Assembly: GCF_014699005.1 (NCBI RefSeq)
Contig: NZ_JACWZY010000022.1
Location: 94,906 to 158,905, forward strand
Direction: 5' to 3'
DNA from: Spirosoma profusum
GTDB taxonomy: Bacteria; Bacteroidota; Bacteroidia; Cytophagales; Spirosomataceae
DNA: 64,000 nucleotides
A program made the translations under genes and the position numbers. The notes beneath the pieces were generated by a model, which was not told the origin of the DNA, did no database searches, and saw only the letters and a program-made list of their open reading frames with translations. Shown here in pieces: positions 33,957-43,383 of this stretch; position 1 is the stretch's first letter, and each line of letters starts with the position of its first letter.

Positions 33957-36900
33957 TTAGTCTTTATTGGGTTGAATCAATGATTCATAAGCGGAGGGCA
34001 ATACACCATATTTTTCCTGAAAAACGCGCGTGAAATACGACAAACTTTCAAAGCCTACCTGATAGGCTGCTTCCGAAACGCTCTCTCCCTGACGCAGTCG
34101 CTCAGCAGCCTGCTCCAGTCGAACAGTACGTATATACTCCACAGCGGGCTGGCCAGTCAGTGCTTTTAGTTTACGTACCAACTGGCTTTGGCTCATATTC
34201 ATCTGCTGGCTAAAATCCTCCACGCCAAAGCTGCTATCGGCTATCCTCGACATCACTACAGTATTCGCTTTCTTTAAAAAGGCGTCTTCTTTCGGGGAGT
34301 GAACTGGCTCATTAATCGCTTCGTTTGCCACCTCAATTTTACCGCTATAATACTGCTGCAATCGGGCTTGCTTCTGAAGCAGATTACGTACCCGAACCGC
34401 AAGCTCCGACTGGTTGAAGGGCTTGGTCAGGTAATCGTCGGCACCCAGTTCAAATCCTTCGATGCGGTCTTCCACGGTTGCCTTCGCCGTCAGCATCACT
34501 ACAGGAATGTGGCTGGTAACTTCCTGATTCTTCAGTAACCGACAAAAGCCAAGTCCGTCGAGACGGGGCATCATCAAGTCACAGATGATTATGTTGGGCA
34601 GAGTGGCCGTTGCTTTCTCAAGACCATCCAGTCCATCTTCGGCTTCAAGGATGCGATAGTCCGATTCAAATACGCTACGTACGTAAGCTCGAATGTCAGC
34701 GTTGTCATCGATAATGAGCAGCAAATTGTCGGAGGCCGGGGCTGGTGATAACGTATCGTTCAGAACTTCCTGAGGCACCGTACTACGTTCCATCGGTTCA
34801 GGCGATTGAATCTCCTCTCCTATCATTGGCTGCTCAACTCCAACAAGCGGCAGGCGAACGGTGAACGTCGTACCGACGCCTTCCGTACTCGCGACGGTGA
34901 TTGTACCGCCCAGCACCTTTACCAGTTCGTTGACCAACGATAACCCGATACCCGTGCCTTCGTACATTCGATTCGCTTTACTATCGACCTGGTAGAAACG
35001 CTCAAATATGGCACCCAGATTAGCCGGGGCAATGCCAATACCGGTATCTTCTACGGTAATGACAAACTCGCCGGTTGCACCTATAGACGGGTAGTCGATA
35101 CGTAGATGAACCTGTTTGTCAGCTGGCGTAAACTTGAAAGCGTTTGACAATAAATTGGTTACTATTTTTTCAATCTTGTCACGATCGAAACTAGCCCAAA
35201 GGTGAATATGTGGTTGCGTAAACGAGAACTGAATCTGTCGACTTTGCGCCAGCGAACTGAAGGAAGAGGCAAGCGTACTGAAGAACGTAGCGATGTTGCC
35301 CGGTTGAGGTTCTGCTTTAAGTTGATTGGCTTCCAGTTTGCTCAGGTCGAGGAGCTGGTTGATCAGACTAAGTAATCGATTACTGTTTTGCTGCATTAAC
35401 GTAACAACCGGTTCCGTTAACGTAACGACCTTTTCGGTCCGAAACCGTTGCTTCAAATCCGTCAGTGGGCCCAGAATCAACGTCAGTGGAGTACGGAATT
35501 CATGGGAAATATTCGTAAAAAACTGCGTTTTCAACGTATCAAGCTCCGCCAGCCGACTGGCCTCTTTATGCTCAAAAGCTACCTGTTGTTGCAGCATCCA
35601 CCGTTGTTTCTGGAATTGATACAACTGCCAGCCGATTATCAGTACAATACAGAAATACAGCAAATACGCCCACCAGCTGCGGTAAAACGGTGGATGAATT
35701 CGAATGGTCAGCGGAACGGATTTACTCCAGACGTCACCATTCGTCGAACCCTCAACTTCAAACGTATACGTACCACTGGGAAGTTGCGCATAGTTGGCGA
35801 AGCGATTGGTGCCAGCCTCTACCCAATCCTGATCGATCCCATCCAGCCGGTAGCGAAACTGATTTTTGGTCGAATTGGTGTAATCCATCAGGGCAAATTC
35901 CAGCGTCACCAAGTTTTGGGTATGCGACAAATCGAGCCGGTGCGATTGTTCGATGCTTTCTGGTAAAATGCCATCAGGAGTACCTACCGCAACGGCTTCA
36001 TTATTGATTTTTAACCCGATGATATGAACCAGCGGAGTCGAACCGGACGTAGTAGCTGCTACGTCTTTTGGTCGAAAAGCCGTAAGCCCGTTTACGCCCC
36101 CAAAAAGTAGCTCGCCCGATGCCATTTTAAGAAACGAGCCCGTGTTGAATTCGTCGTCCTGAAGACCATCGGCTTTGGTATAATTCCGAAATTTAAGTGT
36201 TCGGGGGTTAAATTGAGTCAGTCCCCGATTGGTGCTCATCCAGAGGTTTTTAAACTCATCTGTCAAGATTCCATACACTACTTTATTGGGTAAGCCCTGC
36301 GCTTCGGTGAAATGCTGAAACTGCCCCGTCTGCTTATCGAGACGTTCCAGTCCACCGCCTTTTGTACTTACCCAGAGGAATTTTTCAGGCTGATCAGGAT
36401 CGTCGATGGTGCTTGATACAAAATCGTTACTCAGGCTTTCGCGTTTGGAAACATCATTTTTATAAACCGAAAAAACTGGCTTTGTCTGTGGATGCTCGAC
36501 CCGGATAAGACCGCTTTGCGTACCAATCCAGCCTGTACCGGCCTTGTCGAAATAAAGAGAATAGGTTTCGACTTCGGCAGCCTGTCGGGGCAACAGATGC
36601 TGATAAGATAATGTAGCAAAGGTTTCGGTGGTCGGGTCAAATCGAAGGAGTTTCCCATTCATCGCTCCAATCCAGAGATGCCCCGCTTTGTCTTCTCGGG
36701 TTTGGTTGCCGTAGAGACCAATAGCAGTGCCGGGCGGCAGCAAATACGTTTTTAATCGTTGCCAATTCTCCGAAAACTTCACGAACTGATGGGAAGCGGA
36801 ATTGGTCTGGGATTTATTGACTGATGCCCAGAAAAAACCCCGACGATCCTGCATGAAATAATTTGCATGATCGTATTTAACCGTGCTGACATTATCCCGA

Positions 36901-38084
36901 AACGGAATCTTGATCCGACGATTACTGGAACGGTCTAATCGCCCAAAATCGAACTGATCCCGAACATACGTCTGCCCCTGTTTATCCTGAAATATGTACG
37001 AGAGTGAGCTACTCTGAAGGTAGGTCTTAAATTGCTTAATACGCGGACTGAATCGTCGCAGACCATATCCGCCCGTTCCCACCCAGATATTGCCGGTCTT
37101 ATCGATGAGCAATTTAGAAACGGCAAAGACATTCGGCGGCATAATAGCAAATGCATTACGCGACGACAAGCTGTCCTGTGCAAAGAGCTGTTCAGGCGAC
37201 ATCAGCCACAAAAAGTCGGGCGTCGCTACGGCTATTGTCTGGTCATCTATAGCGGCTACATACACATTATAGTTTTTGATGGGCGGTAACCGGATGATCC
37301 TGTGTTTGCTCCCTTGCCAACCAATGAGCGTATCGGAACTGAATCCAAACCAGTAATCGGACCGGGCAGTTTTCGGCGTAATCTGAACCAGGGAAGCCAT
37401 ACTACCAAATTGGACGACTTGGGTGGCTCCTTTTGGATGCTGCCAGTTGAGCGAAAACAATCCTCTGGCGGCACTAACCATCGCTTTCCCATCAGGATGA
37501 AAGACAATATGCGTGGGCGCGTTTCGGATGTCGGCACCAAAAAAAGGGAATGAAAATCTGCTAAATTGAACCAGTCCAGTGGCATTCGCCTGATTGGGGT
37601 AGCCGGATTTAAGCGAATCAGATAGTGTAATTTTGACGAGTTTATTCTGACTGGTTCCCACCCAGATATTTCCCTCAAGGTCTTCGTTTAGTGAGATAAT
37701 TTCGTAATTACCGGCGTCGGGTGATGCCGGGTCACTCATATCGATATGGTAGAATCGCTGCGTTCGGTCATCATATAGATTGAGACCCTGGTTTAACGTT
37801 CCTATCCATAGTCGCCCACGGCGATCCACTAATAAGGTTGAGCAGGCATTCGACGAGATACTATATTTATTATAGGCATCGTGGGTAAAAACAGTAAAAT
37901 TGTAACCGTCATAGCGATTCAATCCATCTTTGGTAGCTGCCCATATAAATCCCTTCTGATCCTGTTTGAGATCATAGATCATACCTTGCGATAAGCCTTC
38001 GGATATGGTAATCTCCTGCCAGCCTTTGAGTTGTGCGTAGGCTGAAAATGACAGCAGACAGAAGAACAGGCAAAGAAGACGCAT
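33957..38084 (-). CDS. Intact hybrid two-component system regulator (Reg_prop / HisKA / REC / AraC)
   Basis: 1375-residue inner-membrane HTCS protein that senses a periplasmic oligosaccharide or similar ligand and activates transcription. Order: signal peptide (MRLLCLFFCLLSFSAYAQ); Reg_prop propeller repeats about 25-700 (GLSQGMIYDLKQD, GFIWAATKDGLNRYDG); Y_Y_Y domain about 715-795; a TM helix near 800-820; HisKA with phospho-acceptor H861 (NISHEFRTP); HATPase about 970-1080 with N box LLSNAFKFTP and DTGIGI, GTGIGLSLV; receiver about 1120-1235 with DD pair, D about 1169 (IIICDLMMP) and TKPF; AraC HTH about 1275-1375. All key residues are present. Adjacent genes on its own strand are the beta-helix giants, candidate targets. 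Confidence 0.95.
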   Translation of the reverse strand: MRLLCLFFCLLSFSAYAQLKGWQEITISEGLSQGMIYDLKQDQKGFIWAATKDGLNRYDGYNFTVFTHDAYNKYSISSNACSTLLVDRRGRLWIGTLNQGLNLYDDRTQRFYHIDMSDPASPDAGNYEIISLNEDLEGNIWVGTSQNKLVKITLSDSLKSGYPNQANATGLVQFSRFSFPFFGADIRNAPTHIVFHPDGKAMVSAARGLFSLNWQHPKGATQVVQFGSMASLVQITPKTARSDYWFGFSSDTLIGWQGSKHRIIRLPPIKNYNVYVAAIDDQTIAVATPDFLWLMSPEQLFAQDSLSSRNAFAIMPPNVFAVSKLLIDKTGNIWVGTGGYGLRRFSPRIKQFKTYLQSSSLSYIFQDKQGQTYVRDQFDFGRLDRSSNRRIKIPFRDNVSTVKYDHANYFMQDRRGFFWASVNKSQTNSASHQFVKFSENWQRLKTYLLPPGTAIGLYGNQTREDKAGHLWIGAMNGKLLRFDPTTETFATLSYQHLLPRQAAEVETYSLYFDKAGTGWIGTQSGLIRVEHPQTKPVFSVYKNDVSKRESLSNDFVSSTIDDPDQPEKFLWVSTKGGGLERLDKQTGQFQHFTEAQGLPNKVVYGILTDEFKNLWMSTNRGLTQFNPRTLKFRNYTKADGLQDDEFNTGSFLKMASGELLFGGVNGLTAFRPKDVAATTSGSTPLVHIIGLKINNEAVAVGTPDGILPESIEQSHRLDLSHTQNLVTLEFALMDYTNSTKNQFRYRLDGIDQDWVEAGTNRFANYAQLPSGTYTFEVEGSTNGDVWSKSVPLTIRIHPPFYRSWWAYLLYFCIVLIIGWQLYQFQKQRWMLQQQVAFEHKEASRLAELDTLKTQFFTNISHEFRTPLTLILGPLTDLKQRFRTEKVVTLTEPVVTLMQQNSNRLLSLINQLLDLSKLEANQLKAEPQPGNIATFFSTLASSFSSLAQSRQIQFSFTQPHIHLWASFDRDKIEKIVTNLLSNAFKFTPADKQVHLRIDYPSIGATGEFVITVEDTGIGIAPANLGAIFERFYQVDSKANRMYEGTGIGLSLVNELVKVLGGTITVASTEGVGTTFTVRLPLVGVEQPMIGEEIQSPEPMERSTVPQEVLNDTLSPAPASDNLLLIIDDNADIRAYVRSVFESDYRILEAEDGLDGLEKATATLPNIIICDLMMPRLDGLGFCRLLKNQEVTSHIPVVMLTAKATVEDRIEGFELGADDYLTKPFNQSELAVRVRNLLQKQARLQQYYSGKIEVANEAINEPVHSPKEDAFLKKANTVVMSRIADSSFGVEDFSQQMNMSQSQLVRKLKALTGQPAVEYIRTVRLEQAAERLRQGESVSEAAYQVGFESLSYFTRVFQEKYGVLPSAYESLIQPNKD

Positions 38085-38281
38085 TCAACATATTTTTATC
38101 TGGAAAGGTACGTAAAATCGTGCCAATCTGGTTTTACAGTTGCGTTAAACGCGCTTAACCTGACAGCGAATAGGTTTCAAATTTCAATCCACCAACAGTC
38201 AGGTGAAAGTGGATAAATGAGTGAAGAAAGAGAATCGGCAATTCAGTAATTGCCCTGTAGCAGCCGGACGTTGGCTACAAA

Positions 38282-38554
38282 TCATTTTGCCTGAGAAAGC
38301 GGGGCCGAATGGTATTTCTTACATTTTTTGGCTCGTTTACGACTTTTCACGCGCTCCTGACAAATGGCTACCGATACCAGCAGGAAGCAGCTTATTCCAA
38401 ATAATGTAAATAAAACGTATTGTGCTGTTGCTAAACTTATCCCCAAAACGACTGGATCGGCTATTTTTTTAGCTCCCAAATAATAGGCCCATATCCCTCC
38501 GTTCACCCCCAGTAACAGTAAAAACAGGAACACTGCCAGAAATAGCCATTGCAT
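38282..38554 (-). CDS. Small two-TM membrane protein, unknown
   Basis: 90 residues with two hydrophobic helices (about residues 3-25 and 45-65) and a basic tail (RVKSRKRAKKCKK), as in small inner-membrane proteins with the tail inside. I do not recognise the family. It lies 197 bases from the hybrid regulator start, on the same strand. Coding potential is supported by the membrane topology only; there is no operon context. Confidence 0.45.
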   Translation of the reverse strand: MQWLFLAVFLFLLLLGVNGGIWAYYLGAKKIADPVVLGISLATAQYVLFTLFGISCFLLVSVAICQERVKSRKRAKKCKKYHSAPLSQAK

Positions 38555-39077
38555 AAAGTAGAGTTGGTTAAGCGCGAACGTAGTTGATTACTGATAAGAA
38601 ACAGGGTAAAAGTAGTCAGGCAACGGATTGAGGAACCAACTGAAATCAATAACAAGTAGCGCTGAGTGCATAAATGGAGAGCGATTGGACTGTTTTACCG
38701 AATTGAACAATCGGCGCTACGTAGGTCGATATAGCCGCCGGATGGTTAGTTGGCATTGGACTACCCATATGAATTAACTTTCTCTGTAACAGGAGTAGTG
38801 GATGAGCCAACGTATTGCTGACCCTTTGATTAATTTCTATTTAACGTGAATTATGGTAGCTACTTTTTGTCATCCTGACGCAGGAAGGATCTTAAAATAT
38901 CCTAACCTGAGAATAAAGACACGTTAAGATCCTTCCTGCGTCAGGATGACAAAAAACCAGCAAGACCCTATTAATCAATTAGTTAATTTTAGAATATCCC
39001 TAACTCACGTTCTGTACAAAAACAAGCCCAAACTTCGGGGGTTTGGGCTAATTTGCAAAAGTGCAACAGACAGTTTT
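38555..39077. other. Intergenic region with a long palindrome, no gene seen
   Basis: 523 bases between the small membrane-protein gene and the PEP-hydrolase-like gene. It contains the perfect 32-bp palindrome at 38864-38955. No other structure or plausible ORF was found. Confidence 0.6.
38864..38955. repeat. Perfect 32-bp inverted repeat of the TTTTTGTCATCCTGA class
   Basis: Arms 38864-38895 and 38924-38955 match 32 of 32 around a 28-nt spacer. The arms start TTTTTGTCATCCTGACG and end GGATCTTAA. It shares TTTTTGTCAT-CTGA and the ATCTTAA part with the palindrome at 42039-42130. It sits after the last gene of the large minus-strand locus, so it may also terminate it. Confidence 0.85.
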
Positions 39078-39935
39078 CTACAGAGTGAGCGACTTGAATT
39101 TTCGGGTCAATTCTGTCAAAGATGCTTCTACACCCATACGTTCCAACGACGAAGCGCCTACAAAACCCTGTACGTTCGTTCGGTCGAGTACGATGCGCAC
39201 ATCGTCGGGCGTATTGATAGGACCGCCGTGCGCCAGGAAGAAGATGTCGGGATTAATTGCCTTTCCTGCGTCAATAATAGCTTGCGTTCGTTCGACAGCT
39301 TCATCCATCGAACAGCTTGCGTCCGTAACGCCGATTGACCCACCGATGGTTGTTCCGACGTGGGCAATAATTGCGTCGGCGCCTACCTCAGCCATTTGGC
39401 GGGCTTCGTCGGGCGTTGCTACGTATACGATGGAGAATAAATCCATTTTACTCGCCAGACGTACCATTTCAACTTCCTTATCGAAACCCATTCCGGTTTC
39501 CTCCAGCACCTGCCGGAAATGCCCGTCGACAATGCAATGCGTGGGGAAATTATTAACACCGGAGAACCCCATATCTTTCACTTTCAATAGATGATGCCAC
39601 ATCCGTCGGCGGGGATCAGAGCCGTGGACTCCACAAATCACCGGAATTTCTTCAACAACGGGCAGCACTTCAAACTCACCGATTTCCATCGCTACGGCAT
39701 TGGCATCTCCATAGGCCATCAGACCCGCCGTAGAGCCATGACCCGACATGCGGAACCGCCCGGAGTTGTAAATAATAATCAGATCGGCACCCCCTTTCTC
39801 GATGAATTTGGCACTGATGCCCGTTCCGGCACCGGCGGCAATAATGGCTTTCTGGCAATTGAGCGTAGTCTGTAATCGCTCTCTGACTTCGGCTCTCGTA
39901 TAGGGATTTCCTTTTCCCGTCCATTGATTCGGCAT
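39078..39935 (-). CDS. PEP-hydrolase-like TIM-barrel protein (Tm-1 C-terminal-domain type)
   Basis: 285 residues of the phosphoenolpyruvate-hydrolase-like family (PF09370), TIM barrels related to phosphoenolpyruvate mutase/isocitrate lyase. Visible features are the AAGAGTGISAKFIEKGGADLI opening (glycine-rich phosphate loop), YNSGRFRM, the GVHGSDPRRRM segment, the GVNNFPTHCIVDG strand and the AHGGPINTPDD C-terminal phosphate grip. Fused to a UPF0261 domain it makes up the plant Tm-1 protein; here both parts are separate and the start lies 15 nt after the UPF0261 gene. The biochemical role in bacteria is not settled. Last gene of the minus-strand locus. Confidence 0.9.
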   Translation of the reverse strand: MPNQWTGKGNPYTRAEVRERLQTTLNCQKAIIAAGAGTGISAKFIEKGGADLIIIYNSGRFRMSGHGSTAGLMAYGDANAVAMEIGEFEVLPVVEEIPVICGVHGSDPRRRMWHHLLKVKDMGFSGVNNFPTHCIVDGHFRQVLEETGMGFDKEVEMVRLASKMDLFSIVYVATPDEARQMAEVGADAIIAHVGTTIGGSIGVTDASCSMDEAVERTQAIIDAGKAINPDIFFLAHGGPINTPDDVRIVLDRTNVQGFVGASSLERMGVEASLTELTRKFKSLTL

Positions 39936-39950
39936 ACGATACGTCTTGCT

Positions 39951-41168
39951 TTATTTTCTTTGTAATAATTCCAGTAAACTCGTCACCAGTACATCGGCAA
40001 ACGCCGGGTCGTTGATGTGTGTGGGAGACTCAATCACTCGCACTCGTTCGGAAAGATTGCTTTTTATTGCGTCAAAAAGCAACTTGTTTACCTCAGGCTT
40101 GTAAAAATCATTCCCGACTGCGTCAATCTGCGAAACGCCGTTCAACGGCAAAACGACCGTTACGTCCGCTTTTGACCTATTCACTTTTTGGGCCAATAGC
40201 TTTCCTAACTGTTCATTCTCCAATTCGTTGGTTCGCAGGAGCGTTACGGTCGGTGTCCAATTGTACAGTTGTCGATGCAGGTAATGTGTCGGAACCGTGT
40301 CGGGCTGGCTGAAATTAACCATATCCAGGCATCCGGGAGCTACTACCTGTGGCAAACCCATTTGGGAAGCGGCCGTCAGTCGATCTGGTCCGGCACTGCA
40401 AACACCTCCGCATAACTCATCGGCCAGTTCGGTGGTCGTTACGTCCAGCACAGCGTCGAAATGGCCTTCTGCGATCAGGCTTTCCATAGCTCGACCACCT
40501 AGACCGTTAGCATGAAAGGCGATCACTTCATAGCCTAGTTTTTCAAGACGTTCTGTGCAGTGGCTCACGCAGGCCGTTGTGTTGCCAAACATACTAATGG
40601 CAATTCGCCCTGCCGATTTATGATACGTTGTCGGCGTTACGTTAGCCATCGCGCAAATGGTCGCAGCTGCCTGTTCAATCAAAGGACGAAGCATTCCATT
40701 CAGGCCCGCTACGTCCACTACCGAAGCCATTAGCGTTACGTCTTTCGTGCCAACCTGCCGGGTTAAATCCTTGCCAGTCATTGTAGACAGACAAAGTTTG
40801 GGTATCCCGAACGGAATGGGTTGCATGGCTGCAAGCGCCACGAACGTACCGCCCCCACCCCCCATTCCGATTGCACCCTTCACCCGATCCGAACGTACCA
40901 ACTGCGTTACGATGGAGGCCGCCCCCGTTCCTATGACCTCAATGGCTCGTCCACGGTCGCGACTTGTGCGGAGTCGAGCCAGCGAATCGTTAGCAGCTTC
41001 GGCAACGACTTCCGCATCGTAATCGATTGGGAAATCGACCGCCGTTTCCATCATGCCCGTATTGATTGTCAGGACGGATTCACCTCTCGCCAATAGGCAA
41101 TCCCGCAAAAAGGCAAAGGCTGGGCCCTTGGTATCGAAACAACCGATAATGATGATGGATTTTTGCAT
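39951..41168 (-). CDS. Tm-1-like ATP-binding protein (UPF0261)
   Basis: 405-residue protein of the UPF0261/Tm-1-like ATP-binding family (PF06792). Diagnostic segments are the opening IIIIGCFDTKGPAF, the nucleotide loop GMGGGGGT near residues 127-134, STMTGKD, and VLDVTTTELADELCGGV; the end has LPLNGVSQIDAVG. In tomato the homologous domain binds tobamovirus helicase, but the ancestral bacterial role is unknown. It lies 3 nt after the sugar-phosphate isomerase gene and 15 nt before its PEP-hydrolase-like partner, so the three are one operon. Function in the uptake locus may concern a carboxylated sugar acid, by position only. Confidence 0.92.
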   Translation of the reverse strand: MQKSIIIIGCFDTKGPAFAFLRDCLLARGESVLTINTGMMETAVDFPIDYDAEVVAEAANDSLARLRTSRDRGRAIEVIGTGAASIVTQLVRSDRVKGAIGMGGGGGTFVALAAMQPIPFGIPKLCLSTMTGKDLTRQVGTKDVTLMASVVDVAGLNGMLRPLIEQAAATICAMANVTPTTYHKSAGRIAISMFGNTTACVSHCTERLEKLGYEVIAFHANGLGGRAMESLIAEGHFDAVLDVTTTELADELCGGVCSAGPDRLTAASQMGLPQVVAPGCLDMVNFSQPDTVPTHYLHRQLYNWTPTVTLLRTNELENEQLGKLLAQKVNRSKADVTVVLPLNGVSQIDAVGNDFYKPEVNKLLFDAIKSNLSERVRVIESPTHINDPAFADVLVTSLLELLQRK

Positions 41169-41171
41169 ACA

Positions 41172-42023
41172 CTACCGAAAGAGCGATTTGTAGAAATCTA
41201 ATCCTTCGCTGGCCAGTTCGTCGGGACTATTTGCCAGCGGCCGCCAGATAGACGCAGCTCTGGCAAGTTCTTCGGAAGGAGCGCCAAAGGTTTCGATGAC
41301 GATAGCTCCGTCGTAACCGATGTCGAACAGGGCTTCTTTGATTCCGGACCAATCAACATTACCAGTACCGGGCGTCCCTCGATCGCTTTCGTTCCCCTGC
41401 ACATGACACAGTAACTCTTTTCCAATGGCCCGAATGGTGGCCGGAATGCTTTTCTCTTCAATGTTATTGTGGAACGTATCGAGCGAGATTTTGAGAAACG
41501 GATGACCCACCTCACGCACCAGCGACAATGCCTGCTCGGCCGTATTGACCATGTCGGTTTCGAAGCGATTGAGCGGTTCTAACCCAATGACTACGCCACA
41601 CTGTTTGGCTACTTCAGCCGCTTCGTGCAGGTTTTCGATACACCAGTTTCGTTCCTGTTGCTTGCGTTCGGCAGAAACAAGGCGTGTTTTTCCCACCGCT
41701 GAATAAACCGGTCCCGTAAAGATGGGACTTTCCATCGCTTCGGCCAGATGCAGGCAATCCACGATATACGAAAGGCCATTTTTGCGGATGGCAGCATCGT
41801 CGCTGGATAGGTCGCGGTTTGGACCGAATGCGCCACTGATGGTAATTTTCAGCCCTGTTTCACGAGCCAGTTTTTTGAGTTTTGCCCAGTCGATAAGGTC
41901 TTTGTCTTCAACCGCTACTTCGATAATATCGTAGCCCATGTCGGCCACTTTGTAAAGCAGGTCGAATGAATTCGTGGAGAACGGGGATACCCAGATGAAC
42001 GTACTGGCGCCAAATTGAATCAT
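41172..42023 (-). CDS. Sugar phosphate isomerase/epimerase
   Basis: 283-residue AP-endonuclease-2-like TIM barrel. The metal-binding pattern of D-tagatose-3-epimerase/xylose-isomerase-like enzymes is visible: IGLEPLNRFETDM (Glu), KISLDTFHNNIEE (Asp and His), HVQGNESDRGTPG (His) and VIETFG (Glu). Members epimerise free ketoses or inosoles. It forms a tight operon with the Tm-1-like gene 3 nt downstream, and is separated by a palindrome from the Gfo/Idh/MocA gene upstream. Confidence 0.93.
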   Translation of the reverse strand: MIQFGASTFIWVSPFSTNSFDLLYKVADMGYDIIEVAVEDKDLIDWAKLKKLARETGLKITISGAFGPNRDLSSDDAAIRKNGLSYIVDCLHLAEAMESPIFTGPVYSAVGKTRLVSAERKQQERNWCIENLHEAAEVAKQCGVVIGLEPLNRFETDMVNTAEQALSLVREVGHPFLKISLDTFHNNIEEKSIPATIRAIGKELLCHVQGNESDRGTPGTGNVDWSGIKEALFDIGYDGAIVIETFGAPSEELARAASIWRPLANSPDELASEGLDFYKSLFR

Positions 42024-42038
42024 AGATGTTCTGCGAAG

Positions 42039-42130
42039 TTTTTGTCATTCTGAGGTACGAAGAATCTTAAGGCGTCCTTATTTGTGAGTTGGGACGCCTT
42101 AAGATTCTTCGTACCTCAGGATGACAAAAA
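42039..42130. repeat. Near-perfect 39-bp inverted repeat between operon segments
   Basis: Arms 42039-42077 and 42092-42130 pair over 39 positions with a single mismatch (GT wobble), 14-nt loop. Same class as 38864-38955 (TTTTTGTCATTCTGA start, ATCTTAA core). It lies between the Gfo/Idh/MocA gene (stop at 42137) and the isomerase gene (start at 42023) and could attenuate read-through. Confidence 0.85.
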
Positions 42131-42136
42131 AGTAGT

Positions 42137-43249
42137 CTAATACGTTGGGATGGTGATACGTTCCCCGCCTTTCATCGCCGATTCGTGAGCACAGATACCG
42201 GCGAGGGTGTAATTGGCGGCTAATTCGGCATCGACAGCCGAGTTACGACCTTCGATGATGGCGGCCATAAATTCCTGCACCAGATGCGGGTGTGATCCGC
42301 CGTGACCGGCTCCCTGCAAAAACGATACGTGGTTGGGGTCGTCGATTTTTTCGCGCTTCGTGAAGTGCTTGATCGGGTCGATGAGCAACTCGTCGGTATC
42401 CGGTACGTTGATACGTTTGGCATTCTCACCCCCGTCGAAAATAACGTGTTCTTCATCCTGCAACTGCTCCCATTCGAACGACATTTTGGTGCCATACACG
42501 TCATAACTTTCCCGGTATTGCCTTACTACGTCGAATAGCGAGCGGGTGGCTTCGGCAATTACGTCGGAGTTTTTGAGCGTGAACGTAGCAGTCTCTACAG
42601 CAAAAGGCGATCCGTAGCGGCTGGACAAATCGTCGCTCAACCGCCCTGACCCGTGGCAGACGACGGTTTCGGCCGTTGTGTTGTTGATACGTAGCAGTGG
42701 AGAAATAGCATGCGTTCCGTTGAGCATCGGCGGGTATCCTTTCCAGTATTCGCCCCAGCCTTCCATACTCATGTCCTGAATATGCGATCCCCGAACAAAC
42801 TGAATACGTCCTAATTCGCCGGTTTCGGCTAAATTCAGACCATAGAGGAATTCGCGCGTATAGAGGGCCGTTTCCATCATCATGTATACCTTGCCGCTAC
42901 GTCGTTTGGCTTCCACAATTGCCTGGCAATCTTCCTTGGTCATCGCCATCGGGATGGTGCAGGCGGTGTGTTTGTTGGCGTTGAGCGAAGCCAGCGTCAT
43001 ACGGGCATGGTCAGGAACGGGTGTCACTACGTGAATGGCATCGACATCGTCGCGACCGGGTATATCCTCAAAATGCTCAAAGCAAAGCTCTGGATCAAGG
43101 TTGTATTTCGTTCTGAGCTCCTCAAGTGTTTTGGGGTTGCGGGTACAGATGCCCACTTTGTTAATATTAGGATGTTGCAAGTAAATGGGAATGAACTCCT
43201 TGCCAAAGCCCATGCCAACAATGACAACGGTAATTTTCTGGTCACTCAT
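42137..43249 (-). CDS. Gfo/Idh/MocA-family oxidoreductase
   Basis: 370 residues from the ATG at 43247-43249. An in-frame TTG at 43270 would add 7 residues, but the Rossmann strand (KITVVIVGMGFG) begins right after MSDQ, so the ATG is preferred. GMGFGKEF is the dinucleotide motif. CTIPMAMTKEDCQAI replaces the usual EKP (here IPM), so this belongs to a subgroup lacking the catalytic-loop Lys of EKP. The substrate half has HGGSHPHLVQEF. Probably oxidises or reduces a sugar derivative in the cytoplasm. Flanked on both sides by long palindromes, so it may be a separate transcript. Confidence 0.88.
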   Translation of the reverse strand: MSDQKITVVIVGMGFGKEFIPIYLQHPNINKVGICTRNPKTLEELRTKYNLDPELCFEHFEDIPGRDDVDAIHVVTPVPDHARMTLASLNANKHTACTIPMAMTKEDCQAIVEAKRRSGKVYMMMETALYTREFLYGLNLAETGELGRIQFVRGSHIQDMSMEGWGEYWKGYPPMLNGTHAISPLLRINNTTAETVVCHGSGRLSDDLSSRYGSPFAVETATFTLKNSDVIAEATRSLFDVVRQYRESYDVYGTKMSFEWEQLQDEEHVIFDGGENAKRINVPDTDELLIDPIKHFTKREKIDDPNHVSFLQGAGHGGSHPHLVQEFMAAIIEGRNSAVDAELAANYTLAGICAHESAMKGGERITIPTY

Positions 43250-43298
43250 GATACTTAGTTTGATTTTCAATAGAGTTATTATGAATCAGTTTGTCTTA

Positions 43299-43364
43299 CC
43301 CCTAAATCCCCTAAAGGGGACTTTGTCCACTCGCGAGCCAAGTCCCCTTTAGGGGATTTAGGGG
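43299..43364. repeat. Perfect 25-bp inverted repeat (CCCCTAAATCCCC class)
   Basis: Arms 43299-43323 and 43340-43364 are exact inverses (25 of 25), 16-nt loop; each arm also contains the smaller palindrome CCCCTAAAGGGG. It separates the ThuA gene from the Gfo/Idh/MocA gene and differs in sequence from the TTTGTCAT class. Confidence 0.85.
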
Positions 43365-43383
43365 GAGGATCACGTTAACTATT

